DNA of 64,000 nucleotides from Limnohabitans lacus (GTDB lineage Bacteria > Pseudomonadota > Gammaproteobacteria > Burkholderiales > Burkholderiaceae_C), in contig NZ_JASGBH010000003.1 of assembly GCF_030053395.1 (NCBI RefSeq), positions 124,001-188,000 of the forward strand, in the 5' to 3' direction. Position 1 is the stretch's first letter. Every line of letters starts with the position of its first letter. Positions 56,278-64,000 of the stretch are shown here, piece by piece. Both the position numbers and the translations under genes were made by a program. Below the pieces are notes generated by a model. That model saw nothing but the letters and a program-made list of their open reading frames with translations, ran no database searches and was not told the origin of the DNA.

Positions 56278-57309
56278 ATGAAACGTGTATTCATCAAATC
56301 CCTGATCGCCAGCGTGGCCTTGGCCGCAGCCGGCGTGGCATCGGCTCAAGACAAGACCATCAAGTTCGCTAACCAGAACGCAGCGGGTCACCCCATCGTG
56401 CTGGGCATGGAGAAATTCAAGGAAATCGTCGAGAAAAACTCTGGCGGCAAGATCAAGGTCAACGTGTTCCCCGGCGGCGCCTTGGGCAGCGACCAAGCCA
56501 ACGTGTCGGCCATCCAGGGGGGCACTTTGGAGATGGCCTCGATGAACTCGGGCATCTTCGCTTCGCAGGTCAAGGAATTTGCCATTTTTGACTTCCCCTT
56601 CATGTTCGCCAGTGGCAAAGAAGCCGACGCGGCTGTGGACGGCGCTTTCGGTAAAAAGCTGCACGCCAAGCTGGAAGAAAAAGGGATGATTGGTCTGGCG
56701 TATTACGAGCTGGGTTTTCGCAACATCACCAACAGCAAGCGCGCCATCAACAAGGTGGAAGACCTCGAAGGCCTCAAGCTGCGCGTGATCCCCAACCCGA
56801 TCAACGTGGATTGGGTCAAGGCTTTGGGCGCCAACCCCACACCACTGCCATTCCCTGAGCTGTACGCGGCGCTGGAACAAAAAGCCGTGGACGGCCAGGA
56901 AAACCCTGTGGCCACCATCAACGGCGCCAAGTTGTACGAAGTGCAAAAACACCTGGCTTTGACCGGTCACCAGTACAACCCCCAGTCGGTCATCATCAGC
57001 AAGAAGTTCTGGGAAAAGCTGTCGGCTGCCGAGAAGAAAATCGTGGCCGATGCCGCCATCGAATCGGCCAAGTTCCAACGCGAAAAGGCCCGTGCGCTGG
57101 AAGCCAGCATCACCGAAAACCTGAAGAAAAACGGCATGCAAGTGACCCAGTTGCCTGAAGCCGAAATGGCCAAGCTGCGCGACAAAATGCGCCCTGTGAC
57201 TGCCAAGTACGGTGTCACCGTGGGTCAAGACCTGGTCAAGGAACTGCAAGCTGAAATCGAAAAGGTGCGTTCGGCCGCTGCGGCCCCCGCCAAGAAATCG
57301 GGTAAATAA
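56278..57309 (+). CDS. TRAP transporter periplasmic substrate-binding protein (DctP type)
   Basis: 343 residues from the ATG at 56278 (TGGAGACAACTC upstream). Signal peptide 1-24 (LIASVALAAAGVASAQ). DctP fold with HPIVLGMEKFKEIVEKNSGGKIKVNVFPGG (split), and the carboxylate-binding Arg in LKLRVIPNPINVDWVKALG (about 168-186). The substrate is probably shikimate, quinate or dehydroshikimate because the next four genes degrade these; sequence alone cannot show it. The C-terminus ends in a Lys/Ala-rich AAAAPAKKSGK tail. Confidence 0.9.
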   Translation: MKRVFIKSLIASVALAAAGVASAQDKTIKFANQNAAGHPIVLGMEKFKEIVEKNSGGKIKVNVFPGGALGSDQANVSAIQGGTLEMASMNSGIFASQVKEFAIFDFPFMFASGKEADAAVDGAFGKKLHAKLEEKGMIGLAYYELGFRNITNSKRAINKVEDLEGLKLRVIPNPINVDWVKALGANPTPLPFPELYAALEQKAVDGQENPVATINGAKLYEVQKHLALTGHQYNPQSVIISKKFWEKLSAAEKKIVADAAIESAKFQREKARALEASITENLKKNGMQVTQLPEAEMAKLRDKMRPVTAKYGVTVGQDLVKELQAEIEKVRSAAAAPAKKSGK

Positions 57310-57369
57310 TCAGGGATCGGGCTTCGCCAAAATCTGGCGAAGCCTCCCCCGTTGACCAAAGGAAGTCCC

Positions 57370-57813
57370 ATGAAAGTCTTGATGCTGCACGGCGTGAACC
57401 ACAACATGTTCGGCAAACGCGACCCCAAGCAGTACGGCACCATCACCCTCGATGAAATCAATGCCAACTTGCAAAAGCTGGGCCAAGAGCTGGGTGCCCA
57501 GGTCGAGTGCTACCAGACTAACCATGAAGGTGACATGTGTGAGCGCATTCACCAGGCTTACTTTGACAACGTGGACGCGGTGCTGATCAACGCCGGTGCA
57601 TGGACCCATTACAGCTACGCCATCCGCGATGCGCTGGCTGTCTTGACCTGCCCGATCGTGGAGCTGCACATGTCCAACATCCACGCCCGCGAAGAATTCC
57701 GTCACAAGTCGGTCTTCGCCGAAATCGTCAAAGGCCAGATCTGTGGCTTTGGCGCTGACAGCTATTTGCTGGCGCTGCGTGCAGGCGTGTCTGCCGCACA
57801 AGCCGCTGGCTGA
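57370..57813 (+). CDS. aroQ: type II 3-dehydroquinate dehydratase, divergent (catabolic)
   Basis: 147 residues from the ATG at 57370 (GGAAG upstream). Catalytic features are kept: Asn10 and Arg17 in HGVNHNMFGKRDPKQYG with Tyr22 as the likely base, NAGAWTHYSYAIRDAL, the His in ELHMSNIHAREEFRHKS (about 100-116). Several usually invariant positions differ (HGVNHN for NGPNLN, GFGADSY for GLGxxGY), so it is not the ordinary biosynthetic AroQ. It interconverts 3-dehydroquinate and 3-dehydroshikimate; within this operon it would work in quinate breakdown. Confidence 0.88.
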   Translation: MKVLMLHGVNHNMFGKRDPKQYGTITLDEINANLQKLGQELGAQVECYQTNHEGDMCERIHQAYFDNVDAVLINAGAWTHYSYAIRDALAVLTCPIVELHMSNIHAREEFRHKSVFAEIVKGQICGFGADSYLLALRAGVSAAQAAG

Positions 57814-57986
57814 CAGCCCGCCTGCTCAGCTCCGCTGGGCAAGCATGGGTGAAAACCCTTTTTACGTTCAATGATCGCACGTGAATGCGCGATCAACGGA
57901 TTGCTGTTGCCCGATCGATGATCTGATTGGCCTTGCGGGCCAGGACAATCACGGCCGGAAAGCAGTGAACCCCATTGGCAACAGCA

Positions 57987-58820
57987 ATGATCAACGGCAA
58001 CACAGAGCTCATCGCGCACATCGGCTACCCGACGCACACCTTCAAGTCGCCGATGATTTACAACCCCTACTTTGAGGCCTCAGGCATCAACGCCGTGGTG
58101 GTGCCCATGGGCTGCAAGCCCGAAAACTACCCCCAGTTTCTGAGGGCGGTGTTCACGCTGGAGAACATCCGTGGCGCACTGATCACCATGCCGCACAAAG
58201 TCAGCACCGTGGGTTTGCTCGACGAAGTCACCGCCACCGTGCGTGTGGCCGGCGCCTGCAATGCGGTCAAGCGCTTGGCCGATGGCCGCCTGGTGGGCGA
58301 CATGTTCGACGGCGCAGGCTTTGTGCGCGGTGTGCAGCGCAAGGGCCTTGACCTGACGGGCCAACGCGTGCTGGTGGTGGGCACCGGCGGCGTGGGCTGT
58401 GCGATTGCCGCTTCCTTGGCGGGCGCAGGCATTGCGGCCATCAGCCTTTTTGATGTGAACACCGCCAGCTGTGAGGCCTTGGCCCAGCGCTTGAAAACGC
58501 ATTACCCCCAAATCGAGGTGTGCACCGGCTCGAACGATCCGGCCGATCACGACCTGGTCGTCAACGCCACGCCCATGGGCATGAACGAAGGCGACCCTCT
58601 GCCCATGGATGTCTCGCGCCTGTCGCCCGCGACCTTTGTGGGCGAGGTGGTCATGAAGGCCGAGACCACCGCATTTTTGGCCGCTGCACAAGCACGCGGT
58701 TGCCGCACCCAGGTGGGCACGGATATGCTGTACGAACAGATCCCGGCTTATCTGGAATATTTCGGCTTGCCCACCACCACCGCAGAAGTCCTGCGCCGTG
58801 GTGCCCAGTTGCGCTATTGA
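57987..58820 (+). CDS. shikimate/quinate dehydrogenase, NAD type, catabolic
   Basis: 277 residues from the ATG at 57987; a 173-bp gap with no visible gene separates it from aroQ. The substrate loop is THTFKSPMIYN (16-26), the catalytic Lys71 is in MPHK, and Asp108 in FDGAGF. The Rossmann motif GTGGVG (132-137) is followed by Asp156 in FDVNTASC, an acidic residue that favours NAD and excludes NADP, in contrast to NRT in the aroE at 34711. It would oxidise shikimate to dehydroshikimate or quinate to dehydroquinate. Confidence 0.87.
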   Translation: MINGNTELIAHIGYPTHTFKSPMIYNPYFEASGINAVVVPMGCKPENYPQFLRAVFTLENIRGALITMPHKVSTVGLLDEVTATVRVAGACNAVKRLADGRLVGDMFDGAGFVRGVQRKGLDLTGQRVLVVGTGGVGCAIAASLAGAGIAAISLFDVNTASCEALAQRLKTHYPQIEVCTGSNDPADHDLVVNATPMGMNEGDPLPMDVSRLSPATFVGEVVMKAETTAFLAAAQARGCRTQVGTDMLYEQIPAYLEYFGLPTTTAEVLRRGAQLRY

Positions 58821-58851
58821 ACCTGAACACATGGCCTTACGGAGTGCACAG

Positions 58852-59727
58852 ATGACCTTGAACAAAGTGGATCGCGAAGCCGTCCCCGACATGCCCAACC
58901 GTTTGGGCATCGCGGGCATTGAATTCATCGAGTACGCCACCAGCCGCCCGCAGGCGCTGGGCCAGGTGCTGGAGAACATGGGCTTTCGGCCCGTGGCGCG
59001 GCACCGCTCGCGCGAGGTGACTTTGTACCGCCAAGGCACCATGAACCTGGTGGTCAACGCCAGCCCCGACGATGCGCGCGTGAGCGGCACGGTGGACGGT
59101 CAGCCCGTGATTTCTGCGGTGGCGTTTCGTGTGCAAGATGCCCTCAAGGCGCACAACCGTTGCATGGAGCTGGGCGCTTGGAGCGTGGGCAGCCATGCGC
59201 AAGCGATGGAGCTGCACATCCCGGCCATCCACGGCCCGGGCGGCAGCCGCTTTTACTTTGTGGACCGCTGGCAAGAGTTCTCGATCTACGACATCGACTT
59301 CAAGCCCATCCCCACGGTGGACCCCAACCCGCCGGCCTTGGCGGGCATGAGCTACTTCGGTGTGGTGCAGTACATCGGCGCGGCCCGCAGCGCCGACTGG
59401 CAGACCTATTACGAACACATGTTCGACTTCAGCAGCATCCCCGACGAAGAGCGCTTTGGCATTTTGCCCAAGGGCAAGCTGATGAAGAGCCCCTGCGGCA
59501 CCTTCTTATGGCAGCTGATCGAGCCCGAGCCCTGGATGGACAGCGATGAAAGCCCCGAGTGCTTGCAGCGCATTGGCTTTGGTGTGCCCAACGTGGCCGA
59601 GGCCGTGGCGGCCCTCAAGGCCCGGGGTGTGGAGTTTGTCGAGTCCACCCAGTTGCATCCCGAAGACCGGGGGGCGTTGACCCGCGCTGCGCTGGGTTCG
59701 GTGGCTTTCGAGCTGGTGCACAAGTGA
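58852..59727 (+). CDS. HPPD-like VOC protein, detached C-terminal module of QuiC-type dehydratase
   Basis: 291 residues from the ATG at 58852 with GGAG at 58841-58844. Two VOC repeats resemble 4-hydroxyphenylpyruvate dioxygenase: LGIAGIEFIEYATSRPQAL in the first and YFGVVQYIGAARSADWQTYY with FDFSSIP in the second, ending FELVHK. In pseudomonads this domain is fused C-terminally to a dehydroshikimate dehydratase (QuiC/QuiC1). Here it is a separate gene placed before the TIM-barrel gene. It is unlikely to be a true HPPD: the second-repeat ligand position reads Gln (VVQYIG) rather than His. Confidence 0.78.
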   Translation: MTLNKVDREAVPDMPNRLGIAGIEFIEYATSRPQALGQVLENMGFRPVARHRSREVTLYRQGTMNLVVNASPDDARVSGTVDGQPVISAVAFRVQDALKAHNRCMELGAWSVGSHAQAMELHIPAIHGPGGSRFYFVDRWQEFSIYDIDFKPIPTVDPNPPALAGMSYFGVVQYIGAARSADWQTYYEHMFDFSSIPDEERFGILPKGKLMKSPCGTFLWQLIEPEPWMDSDESPECLQRIGFGVPNVAEAVAALKARGVEFVESTQLHPEDRGALTRAALGSVAFELVHK

Positions 59728-59735
59728 GGCCAACC

Positions 59736-60620
59736 ATGAACTTGCTCGACGGCTACGGGATGGACACCATCACCATGGCAGGCACGCTGGAGGCCAAGCT
59801 GGCTGCCATGAAAGGCGCCGGTTTTTCTCAGGTGATGCTGATGGCCCGCGATCTGGTCACGCACCCCGGGGGTGTTCAAGCCGCGGTCGAGGCCGTGCGC
59901 CAAAGTGGCATGCGGCCCACCGGCTTTCAGGTGCTGCGCGATTTTGAAGGGCTGTCCGGCCACCTGCACAGCTACAAGCTCGACATCGCCAAGTCCATGC
60001 TCGAGATGTGCGCGGCCACCGGCAGCAAGGTCTTGTTGGCGTGCTCGTCCACCTCGCGCCACGCCACACAAGACCTGGACCAGATCGCGGCCGACTTGAA
60101 AAAACTGGCCATGCTGGCCGTGCCCATGGGCATCAAGATTGCCTACGAAGCGCTGTCCTGGGGCCGCACCGTCAACGAATTCCCCACCAGTTGGGACGTG
60201 GTCTGCCGCGCCGATTGCCCCAATTTGGGCATCGGCCTCGACTCATTCCACATCTTTGCCGCCAAGACAGAGCTGGACGCCATCGAAGAATTGGACCCGT
60301 CCAAAATCTTTTTGGTGCAGCTGTCGGACTTCATGTGGCAAGAAACCCCCACCTTTGAAGAGCGCATGACCACGGCCCGCACCTTCAGGGTGTTCCCAGG
60401 CGAGGGCGTGCACAGCGAGCAGCTGGCCGACTTGGTGCTGCGCCTGGACCGCATCGGGTACCGGGGCGACTACAGCTTTGAAGTGTTCAACGACGACTAC
60501 CAGCAACTGCCGCTGGAGACGGTGGCCGAGCGTGCCCGCAAGAGTGCGACCTGGCTGCACCAGGACGTGTTGCACAAATCAGCCCCATTGCCGGCCTGGG
60601 CGCGGCAAGGCGCTCACTGA
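59736..60620 (+). CDS. quiC: 3-dehydroshikimate dehydratase catalytic module (TIM-barrel, sugar isomerase-like)
   Basis: 294 residues; the ATG at 59736 is 8 bp after the preceding stop, with GAGG (59726-59729) overlapping it, so translation is coupled. The AP-endonuclease-2/xylose-isomerase-like barrel keeps a metal set: Glu138 (YEALSWG), Asp169 and His172 (LDSFHIF), Gln195 (VQLSDF) and Glu249 (FEVFND). This matches the N-terminal half of QuiC-type enzymes that convert 3-dehydroshikimate to protocatechuate. Protocatechuate ring-cleavage genes are not in the window. The 3' end overlaps modC by 7 bp. Confidence 0.82.
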   Translation: MNLLDGYGMDTITMAGTLEAKLAAMKGAGFSQVMLMARDLVTHPGGVQAAVEAVRQSGMRPTGFQVLRDFEGLSGHLHSYKLDIAKSMLEMCAATGSKVLLACSSTSRHATQDLDQIAADLKKLAMLAVPMGIKIAYEALSWGRTVNEFPTSWDVVCRADCPNLGIGLDSFHIFAAKTELDAIEELDPSKIFLVQLSDFMWQETPTFEERMTTARTFRVFPGEGVHSEQLADLVLRLDRIGYRGDYSFEVFNDDYQQLPLETVAERARKSATWLHQDVLHKSAPLPAWARQGAH

Positions 60621-61693
60621 ACAATCGCCACCGATTTGACCTGCACCCAGGCGGCGTTGCCCGCCTGCAACTGCAGGGCGTCCAAAGCCCGGCGAGTCAC
60701 ACGGGCCAACAGCACCGATTGGCCGCAACGCACCCGCACCAGACACTGTGAGGGGTGCGCATCGGGCGCCATCGCGTCCAGCACGCAGGGCAGGTGGTTT
60801 TGAATGCTGGTGTGCTGGGGCTCTTGGGTGGTCAGGCTGACGTCTTGGGCCAGTACCCGCAAACGCACCGACTGCCCCAAACGCAGGCCGCTGTCGCGCA
60901 CCCACAAAGCGCCACCTTGAAACGCCACTTGCGCCAAATGCCAGGGGGCATCGAGCGCGGTCACGTGGCCCTGTAGCAAGGCCGCTGCATCTTGGCCCAC
61001 CACCACGGCAGGCGCGATGCAGCTCATGACCTCGGTCGCGGGGCCGCTGGCTTTGACGCGGCCTTGCGCCATCACCACCAGGTGATCGGCGAGCCGGGCC
61101 AATTCATCGGACGAGTGGGTCACGTAGAGCATCGGGATGCGCAGCTCATCGCGCAAACGCTCCAGCCAAGGCAGGATCTCTTGTTTGCGCGCCTGATCGA
61201 GCGCGGCCATGGGTTCGTCCAGCAATAGCAGGCGCGGCTCGGTGGCCAGGGCCCTGGCAATGGCCACGCGCTGGCGTTCCCCGCCTGACAGTTGTGCGCT
61301 GGGTCGGTCCAGCAGATGGCCAATGCCCAGCAGTTCGATCGCCTGGTCCAAAGCGGCTTGCGCTTTTGGCGACTGGGCGCGTTGCACGGCAAAGCGCAGG
61401 TTGCCCATGACGTTCAGGTGCGAGAACAAGCTCGCTTCTTGGAACACATAGCCCAAGGCGCGCTGGTGAGTGGGCACAAAGAGGCCTTGGGCATCGTCTT
61501 GCCAGACCCCCTCGCCCAAGGCGATGCGGGCGCTGTGGGGTTTTTCGAGACCGGCCACGCAGCGCAGCACGCTGGTCTTGCCCGACCCCGAGGGGCCAAA
61601 CAACACGGTGATGCCTTGCATGGGCAAGCGCAGGTCCACGTGCAAGCCATAGTCCGCCCGCGGCAGTTGCAGTTGAATGATCATCTCGCTCAT
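60614..61693 (-). CDS. modC: molybdate ABC transporter ATP-binding protein
   Basis: 359 residues. Walker [11 protein letters not shown] (about 33-42), ABC signature [15 protein letters not shown] (about 134-148), Walker [13 protein letters not shown] (about 154-165) and the H-loop [10 protein letters not shown]-terminal TOBE/Mop domain (about 290-355) with molybdate-binding-type sequence is present. Its start overlaps the modB stop (ATGA at 61690-61693). It powers molybdate import. Confidence 0.93.
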   Translation of the reverse strand: MSEMIIQLQLPRADYGLHVDLRLPMQGITVLFGPSGSGKTSVLRCVAGLEKPHSARIALGEGVWQDDAQGLFVPTHQRALGYVFQEASLFSHLNVMGNLRFAVQRAQSPKAQAALDQAIELLGIGHLLDRPSAQLSGGERQRVAIARALATEPRLLLLDEPMAALDQARKQEILPWLERLRDELRIPMLYVTHSSDELARLADHLVVMAQGRVKASGPATEVMSCIAPAVVVGQDAAALLQGHVTALDAPWHLAQVAFQGGALWVRDSGLRLGQSVRLRVLAQDVSLTTQEPQHTSIQNHLPCVLDAMAPDAHPSQCLVRVRCGQSVLLARVTRRALDALQLQAGNAAWVQVKSVAIVQ

Positions 61694-62367
61694 GGCAGCA
61701 CCCGGTCGTGTCGGTTTTTCAGCAAGGCCAGGGCCATCAGCACCGCAAACGCGAACAAGACCATGCCACCGGCCAGCACATGCGCTTGGGCGTATTCCAT
61801 GGCTTCCACGTGGCCGTAAATTTGGGTGGAGACCACCCGCGTTTGGCCGGGGATGTTGCCGCCGATCATCAGCACCACCCCGAACTCACCCACGGTGTGG
61901 GCAAAGCTCAAAATGGCGGCGGTGATCAGCCCAGACCGCGCTTGCGGCAGGGCCACCGAAAAGAAGGCGTCGAGGGGGCTGGCCCGCAAGGTGGCCGCCA
62001 CTTCCATGGGGCGGGGGCCCAGTGCCTCGAAGGCGTGCTGAATCGGTTGCACCGCAAAGGGCAGCGAAAAAATCACCGAGCCGATCAGCAAGCCGGTGAA
62101 GCTGAAGGACAACACGCCCCAGCCCAGCGCCTGCGTCAGCTGGCCCAGCGGGCCTTGTGGGCCCATGACCACCAAGAGGTAAAAGCCCAGTACCGAAGGC
62201 GGCAGCACCAGCGGCAAGGTGACCACCGCTCCGATGGGCGTACGCCAACGCGAGCGGGTCTGCGACAGCCACCAAGCCAGGGGCGTGGCCAGCAGCAAGA
62301 GCACCAGCGTGGTCAGGCTGGCCAGTTGCAAAGTCAGCCCAATGGCTTGCAGGGTTTCGGTGTCCAT
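61690..62367 (-). CDS. modB: molybdate ABC transporter permease
   Basis: 225 residues, five hydrophobic helices. [15 protein letters not shown] (about 54-68) and the coupling EAA loop with [20 protein letters not shown] (about 142-161) match ModB. It forms the inner-membrane channel as a dimer. It lies 3 bp after modA and overlaps modC. Confidence 0.93.
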   Translation of the reverse strand: MDTETLQAIGLTLQLASLTTLVLLLLATPLAWWLSQTRSRWRTPIGAVVTLPLVLPPSVLGFYLLVVMGPQGPLGQLTQALGWGVLSFSFTGLLIGSVIFSLPFAVQPIQHAFEALGPRPMEVAATLRASPLDAFFSVALPQARSGLITAAILSFAHTVGEFGVVLMIGGNIPGQTRVVSTQIYGHVEAMEYAQAHVLAGGMVLFAFAVLMALALLKNRHDRVLP

Positions 62368-62370
62368 GGC

Positions 62371-63114
62371 TCAGTTCTTGTAGGCGTGGGCCCGGATGAT
62401 GGCGCGGGCGGTTGGGCTTTGGAGGAAGCGCATGAAGGCTTGCGCGGCGGGCTGGTCCTTGCCCGCGTTCAAGAGCAAGGCGCCCTGGCGGATGGGGGTG
62501 TACAAGTCTGCGGGCACGATCCAGCCAGAGCCTTGTGTGAAGCGACCTTCGGCATAGACCTGGGACAGCGCGACAAAGCCCAGGGGCGCGTTGCCCGTGG
62601 CCACGAATTGGTAGGTTTGCGCGATGTTCTCGCCCAAGACCCATCGCGGCTGGAGCGCATGCAACAGGCCCAGTTGCGTCATGGCTTGCACCGCCGCCTG
62701 CCCATAAGGGGCGAGCTTGGGCTCGGCCAGGGCGATCTTGGGGAAGGCGCCGGTTTTCAGCACCTGGCCTTGTGGATCCACCAGGCCTGTTTGTGCACTC
62801 CAAAGAGCCAGTTGCCCCACGGCATAGGTGAAGCGCGTGCCCTGAACGCCCAAGCCTTCTTGTTCGAGCTTGGCCGGCGTTTCATCATCGGCCGCCAGAA
62901 ACACCTGAAAGGGGGCGCCGTTTTTGATCTGGGCATAAAACCGACCTGTGGAGCCCAAAGACACCTTGACCTTGTGACCTGTCGATTGTTCGAATGCGGC
63001 TGCGAGCTTTTGCATGGGGGCGCTGAAGTTGGCGGCCACCGCCACCGAGACCGTGTCGGCATGGCCCGTCACGGCCCACAAGCAGGCACACAGCGCGATC
63101 AGCAAGCGGTTCAT
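62371..63114 (-). CDS. modA: molybdate-binding periplasmic protein
   Basis: 247 residues. Signal peptide 1-19 (LLIALCACLWAVTGHA). The ModA fold is shown by VAVAANFSAPMQKLAAAFE, SLGSTGRFYAQIKNGAPF and VFLAADDETPAKLEQEG, including the Ser residues that coordinate the oxyanion. The first gene of modABC, its ATG lies 10 bp after a ModE-type palindrome. Confidence 0.93.
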   Translation of the reverse strand: MNRLLIALCACLWAVTGHADTVSVAVAANFSAPMQKLAAAFEQSTGHKVKVSLGSTGRFYAQIKNGAPFQVFLAADDETPAKLEQEGLGVQGTRFTYAVGQLALWSAQTGLVDPQGQVLKTGAFPKIALAEPKLAPYGQAAVQAMTQLGLLHALQPRWVLGENIAQTYQFVATGNAPLGFVALSQVYAEGRFTQGSGWIVPADLYTPIRQGALLLNAGKDQPAAQAFMRFLQSPTARAIIRAHAYKN

Positions 63115-63123
63115 GGAAAGTTT

Positions 63124-63146
63124 CGGTATTCTGAAATGGAATAGCG
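63124..63146. promoter_or_regulatory. ModE box 1 (modA-proximal)
   Basis: CGGTATTC (63124-63131) and GAATAGCG (63139-63146) are inverted repeats (7 of 8 paired) separated by 7 bp, TGAAATG. The form resembles the TA-rich two-arm sites bound by ModE-molybdate and is centred 21 bp upstream of modA. Confidence 0.7.
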
Positions 63147-63168
63147 AAACTTTAGCATGGATGCCGGG

Positions 63169-63191
63169 CGCTGTTCTGATTCAGAATAGCG
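63169..63191. promoter_or_regulatory. ModE box 2 (modE-proximal)
   Basis: CGCTGTTC (63169-63176) and GAATAGCG (63184-63191) flank a 7-bp spacer, TGATTCA. The right arm is identical to that of box 1. It is centred 33 bp upstream of modE, suggesting autoregulation. Confidence 0.7.
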
Positions 63192-63212
63192 GTCAAGCCA
63201 AAAACCATTGCC

Positions 63213-63965
63213 ATGAAAACCCAAGCACTGCCACTTTCCGACGTTCTGGGCCACGAAGCCAGCGACAAACGCATCGACATCCTGCGCCGCATTGCCCAGG
63301 TGGGCTCCATCTCGGAGGCCGCACGGGGCGCAGGCGTGAGCTACAAAGCCGGCTGGCAAGCGCTGGAGACCTTGGCCAATTTGGCCGGCACGCCCTTGGT
63401 GGAAAAGGTGGTGGGCGGCAGCGGCGGCGGCGGCGCGGTCTTGACCGCTGCCGGCCAAAAGGTCCTTCTGGCCGCCGACGCCATGGCCCAGGCTCGCCAG
63501 CAGGTGCTGCAATTGATCGACCGGGGCGACGTGGCCACCGGCCGCGCGGCCTTTGCCCTGCGCACCAGCATGCGCAACCAGTTTCCGTGCACGGTCGGGG
63601 CTGTGAAGTCCCATCAAGGGCAGGTGCGGGTGCAGCTGCACTTGGCCGATGGTTCGGCGGTGTATTCACGCATCACCCGAGAAAGCATGCAGCTGCTGGG
63701 GCTGCGCCCGGGCTTGGCGGTGTTGGCGCTGTGCAAAGCCACGGCAGTGCAGGTGGTGCCCAGCGCGGGCGATGTCAAAGGCAAGAACACTTTGGTCGGC
63801 GTGGTGACGCGGGCCACACGCTCGGCCAAGGGCGGTGAAGTGTCTCTGCGCTTGCCTGGGGGTGTTCAGTTGGTCGGCTTTTCTTCAGGCCCATCGCGCA
63901 AAGTAGGGCAAAGCACCACCGCCCAAATCGACGAAGCGGGCATGGTCATCGCGGCTTTGGATTGA
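63213..63965 (+). CDS. modE: molybdate-dependent transcriptional regulator
   Basis: 250 residues. The N-terminal winged helix-turn-helix (about 18-105) has IDILRRIAQVGSISEAARG and SYKAGWQALETLANLAGTPL; two Mop domains follow: SMRNQFPCTVGAVKSHQG (about 115-132) and KNTLVGVVTRATRSAKGG (about 190-207), which bind molybdate. With molybdate, ModE represses modABC. It is divergent from modABC with two matching operators in the 98-bp gap. Confidence 0.93.
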   Translation: MKTQALPLSDVLGHEASDKRIDILRRIAQVGSISEAARGAGVSYKAGWQALETLANLAGTPLVEKVVGGSGGGGAVLTAAGQKVLLAADAMAQARQQVLQLIDRGDVATGRAAFALRTSMRNQFPCTVGAVKSHQGQVRVQLHLADGSAVYSRITRESMQLLGLRPGLAVLALCKATAVQVVPSAGDVKGKNTLVGVVTRATRSAKGGEVSLRLPGGVQLVGFSSGPSRKVGQSTTAQIDEAGMVIAALD

Positions 63966-63967
63966 AG

Positions 63968-64000
63968 ATGAAGTTGCCCGTCATCGACACCCCGCGCTGC
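63968..64000 (+). CDS. start of a further gene, truncated by the window edge
   Basis: An ATG two bases after the modE stop opens a frame reading MKLPVIDTPRC up to the window end. It could be the next gene of a modE operon. Eleven codons are too few to identify it. Confidence 0.25.
   Translation, partial: MKLPVIDTPRC

Noticed and set aside
58852..59727. Genuine 4-hydroxyphenylpyruvate dioxygenase
   Set aside because: Operon context is quinate/shikimate breakdown, the protein is shorter than HPPD, and the second-repeat ligand position is Gln instead of His.

Overview
The window looks like chromosome of a betaproteobacterium of the order Burkholderiales, most likely a Comamonadaceae member of the Limnohabitans/Polaromonas/Acidovorax kind. 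This is inferred from gene order (ilvB-ilvN-ilvC-pssA-leuA), the class I PHB genes phaC-phaA-phaB, a stand-alone rsxB, the DUF3619/DUF3106 sigma-factor operon and the strong G+C bias at third codon positions. No rRNA, tRNA, CRISPR, prophage or intact insertion sequence was seen.

Housekeeping half (1-35.5 kb). 3-3201 is a minus-strand operon headed by an ECF sigma factor, followed by a DUF3619 membrane protein, a secreted DUF3106 protein with LTPQQ repeats, an RDD membrane protein, diacylglycerol kinase and a LOG-family hydrolase. 3.3-9.6 kb carries branched-chain amino acid synthesis (ilvBNC, leuA) around pssA, with a leucine-rich leader peptide and terminator in front of leuA. Next come a PBP7-type endopeptidase, an IclR regulator, both leucyl/phenylalanyl N-degron transferases (bpt, aat), pgeF, the PHB synthesis genes and dusA. 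19.4-27.5 kb is a complete propionyl-CoA to succinyl-CoA module (GntR regulator, mcm, meaB, pccB, pccA, a VOC-fold candidate epimerase). 27.6-35.5 kb holds rsxB, a PHB depolymerase with a histone-H1-like tail, an aromatic aminotransferase, uvrB, an exported MetX-like hydrolase and the biosynthetic aroE.

Catabolic half (35.5-60.6 kb). Three neighbouring gene blocks, each beside its own regulator, look dedicated to six-membered alicyclic rings. (i) An AraC-type regulator (46503) diverges from a twelve-gene minus-strand array, 46391 down to 35571: four SDR dehydrogenases, a 3-ketosteroid-dehydrogenase-like flavoprotein, a NIPSNAP protein, a five-gene Liv-type ABC importer and a hydroxyisobutyrate-dehydrogenase-like enzyme. 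Its substrate is unknown and it is the best candidate here for an undescribed pathway. (ii) A BadR-like MarR regulator (53024) diverges from badH-badI-aliB-aliA-badK, the cyclohexanecarboxylate route to pimeloyl-CoA known from Rhodopseudomonas palustris. (iii) A TetR regulator (53570) precedes a TRAP transporter and a quinate/shikimate catabolic set: type II dehydroquinase, an NAD-type shikimate/quinate dehydrogenase and a dehydroshikimate dehydratase encoded as two separate genes in inverted order relative to the known fused enzyme.

The right end (60.6-64 kb) is a molybdate uptake system, modA-modB-modC, divergent from modE with two matching ModE-type palindromes between them; a further gene may begin at 63968.

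Likely logic: ring acids enter through the TRAP and Liv transporters, are oxidised or opened to protocatechuate or acyl-CoAs, and surplus carbon can be stored as PHB. All functional statements rest on motif recognition by eye; no alignment or database search was run.
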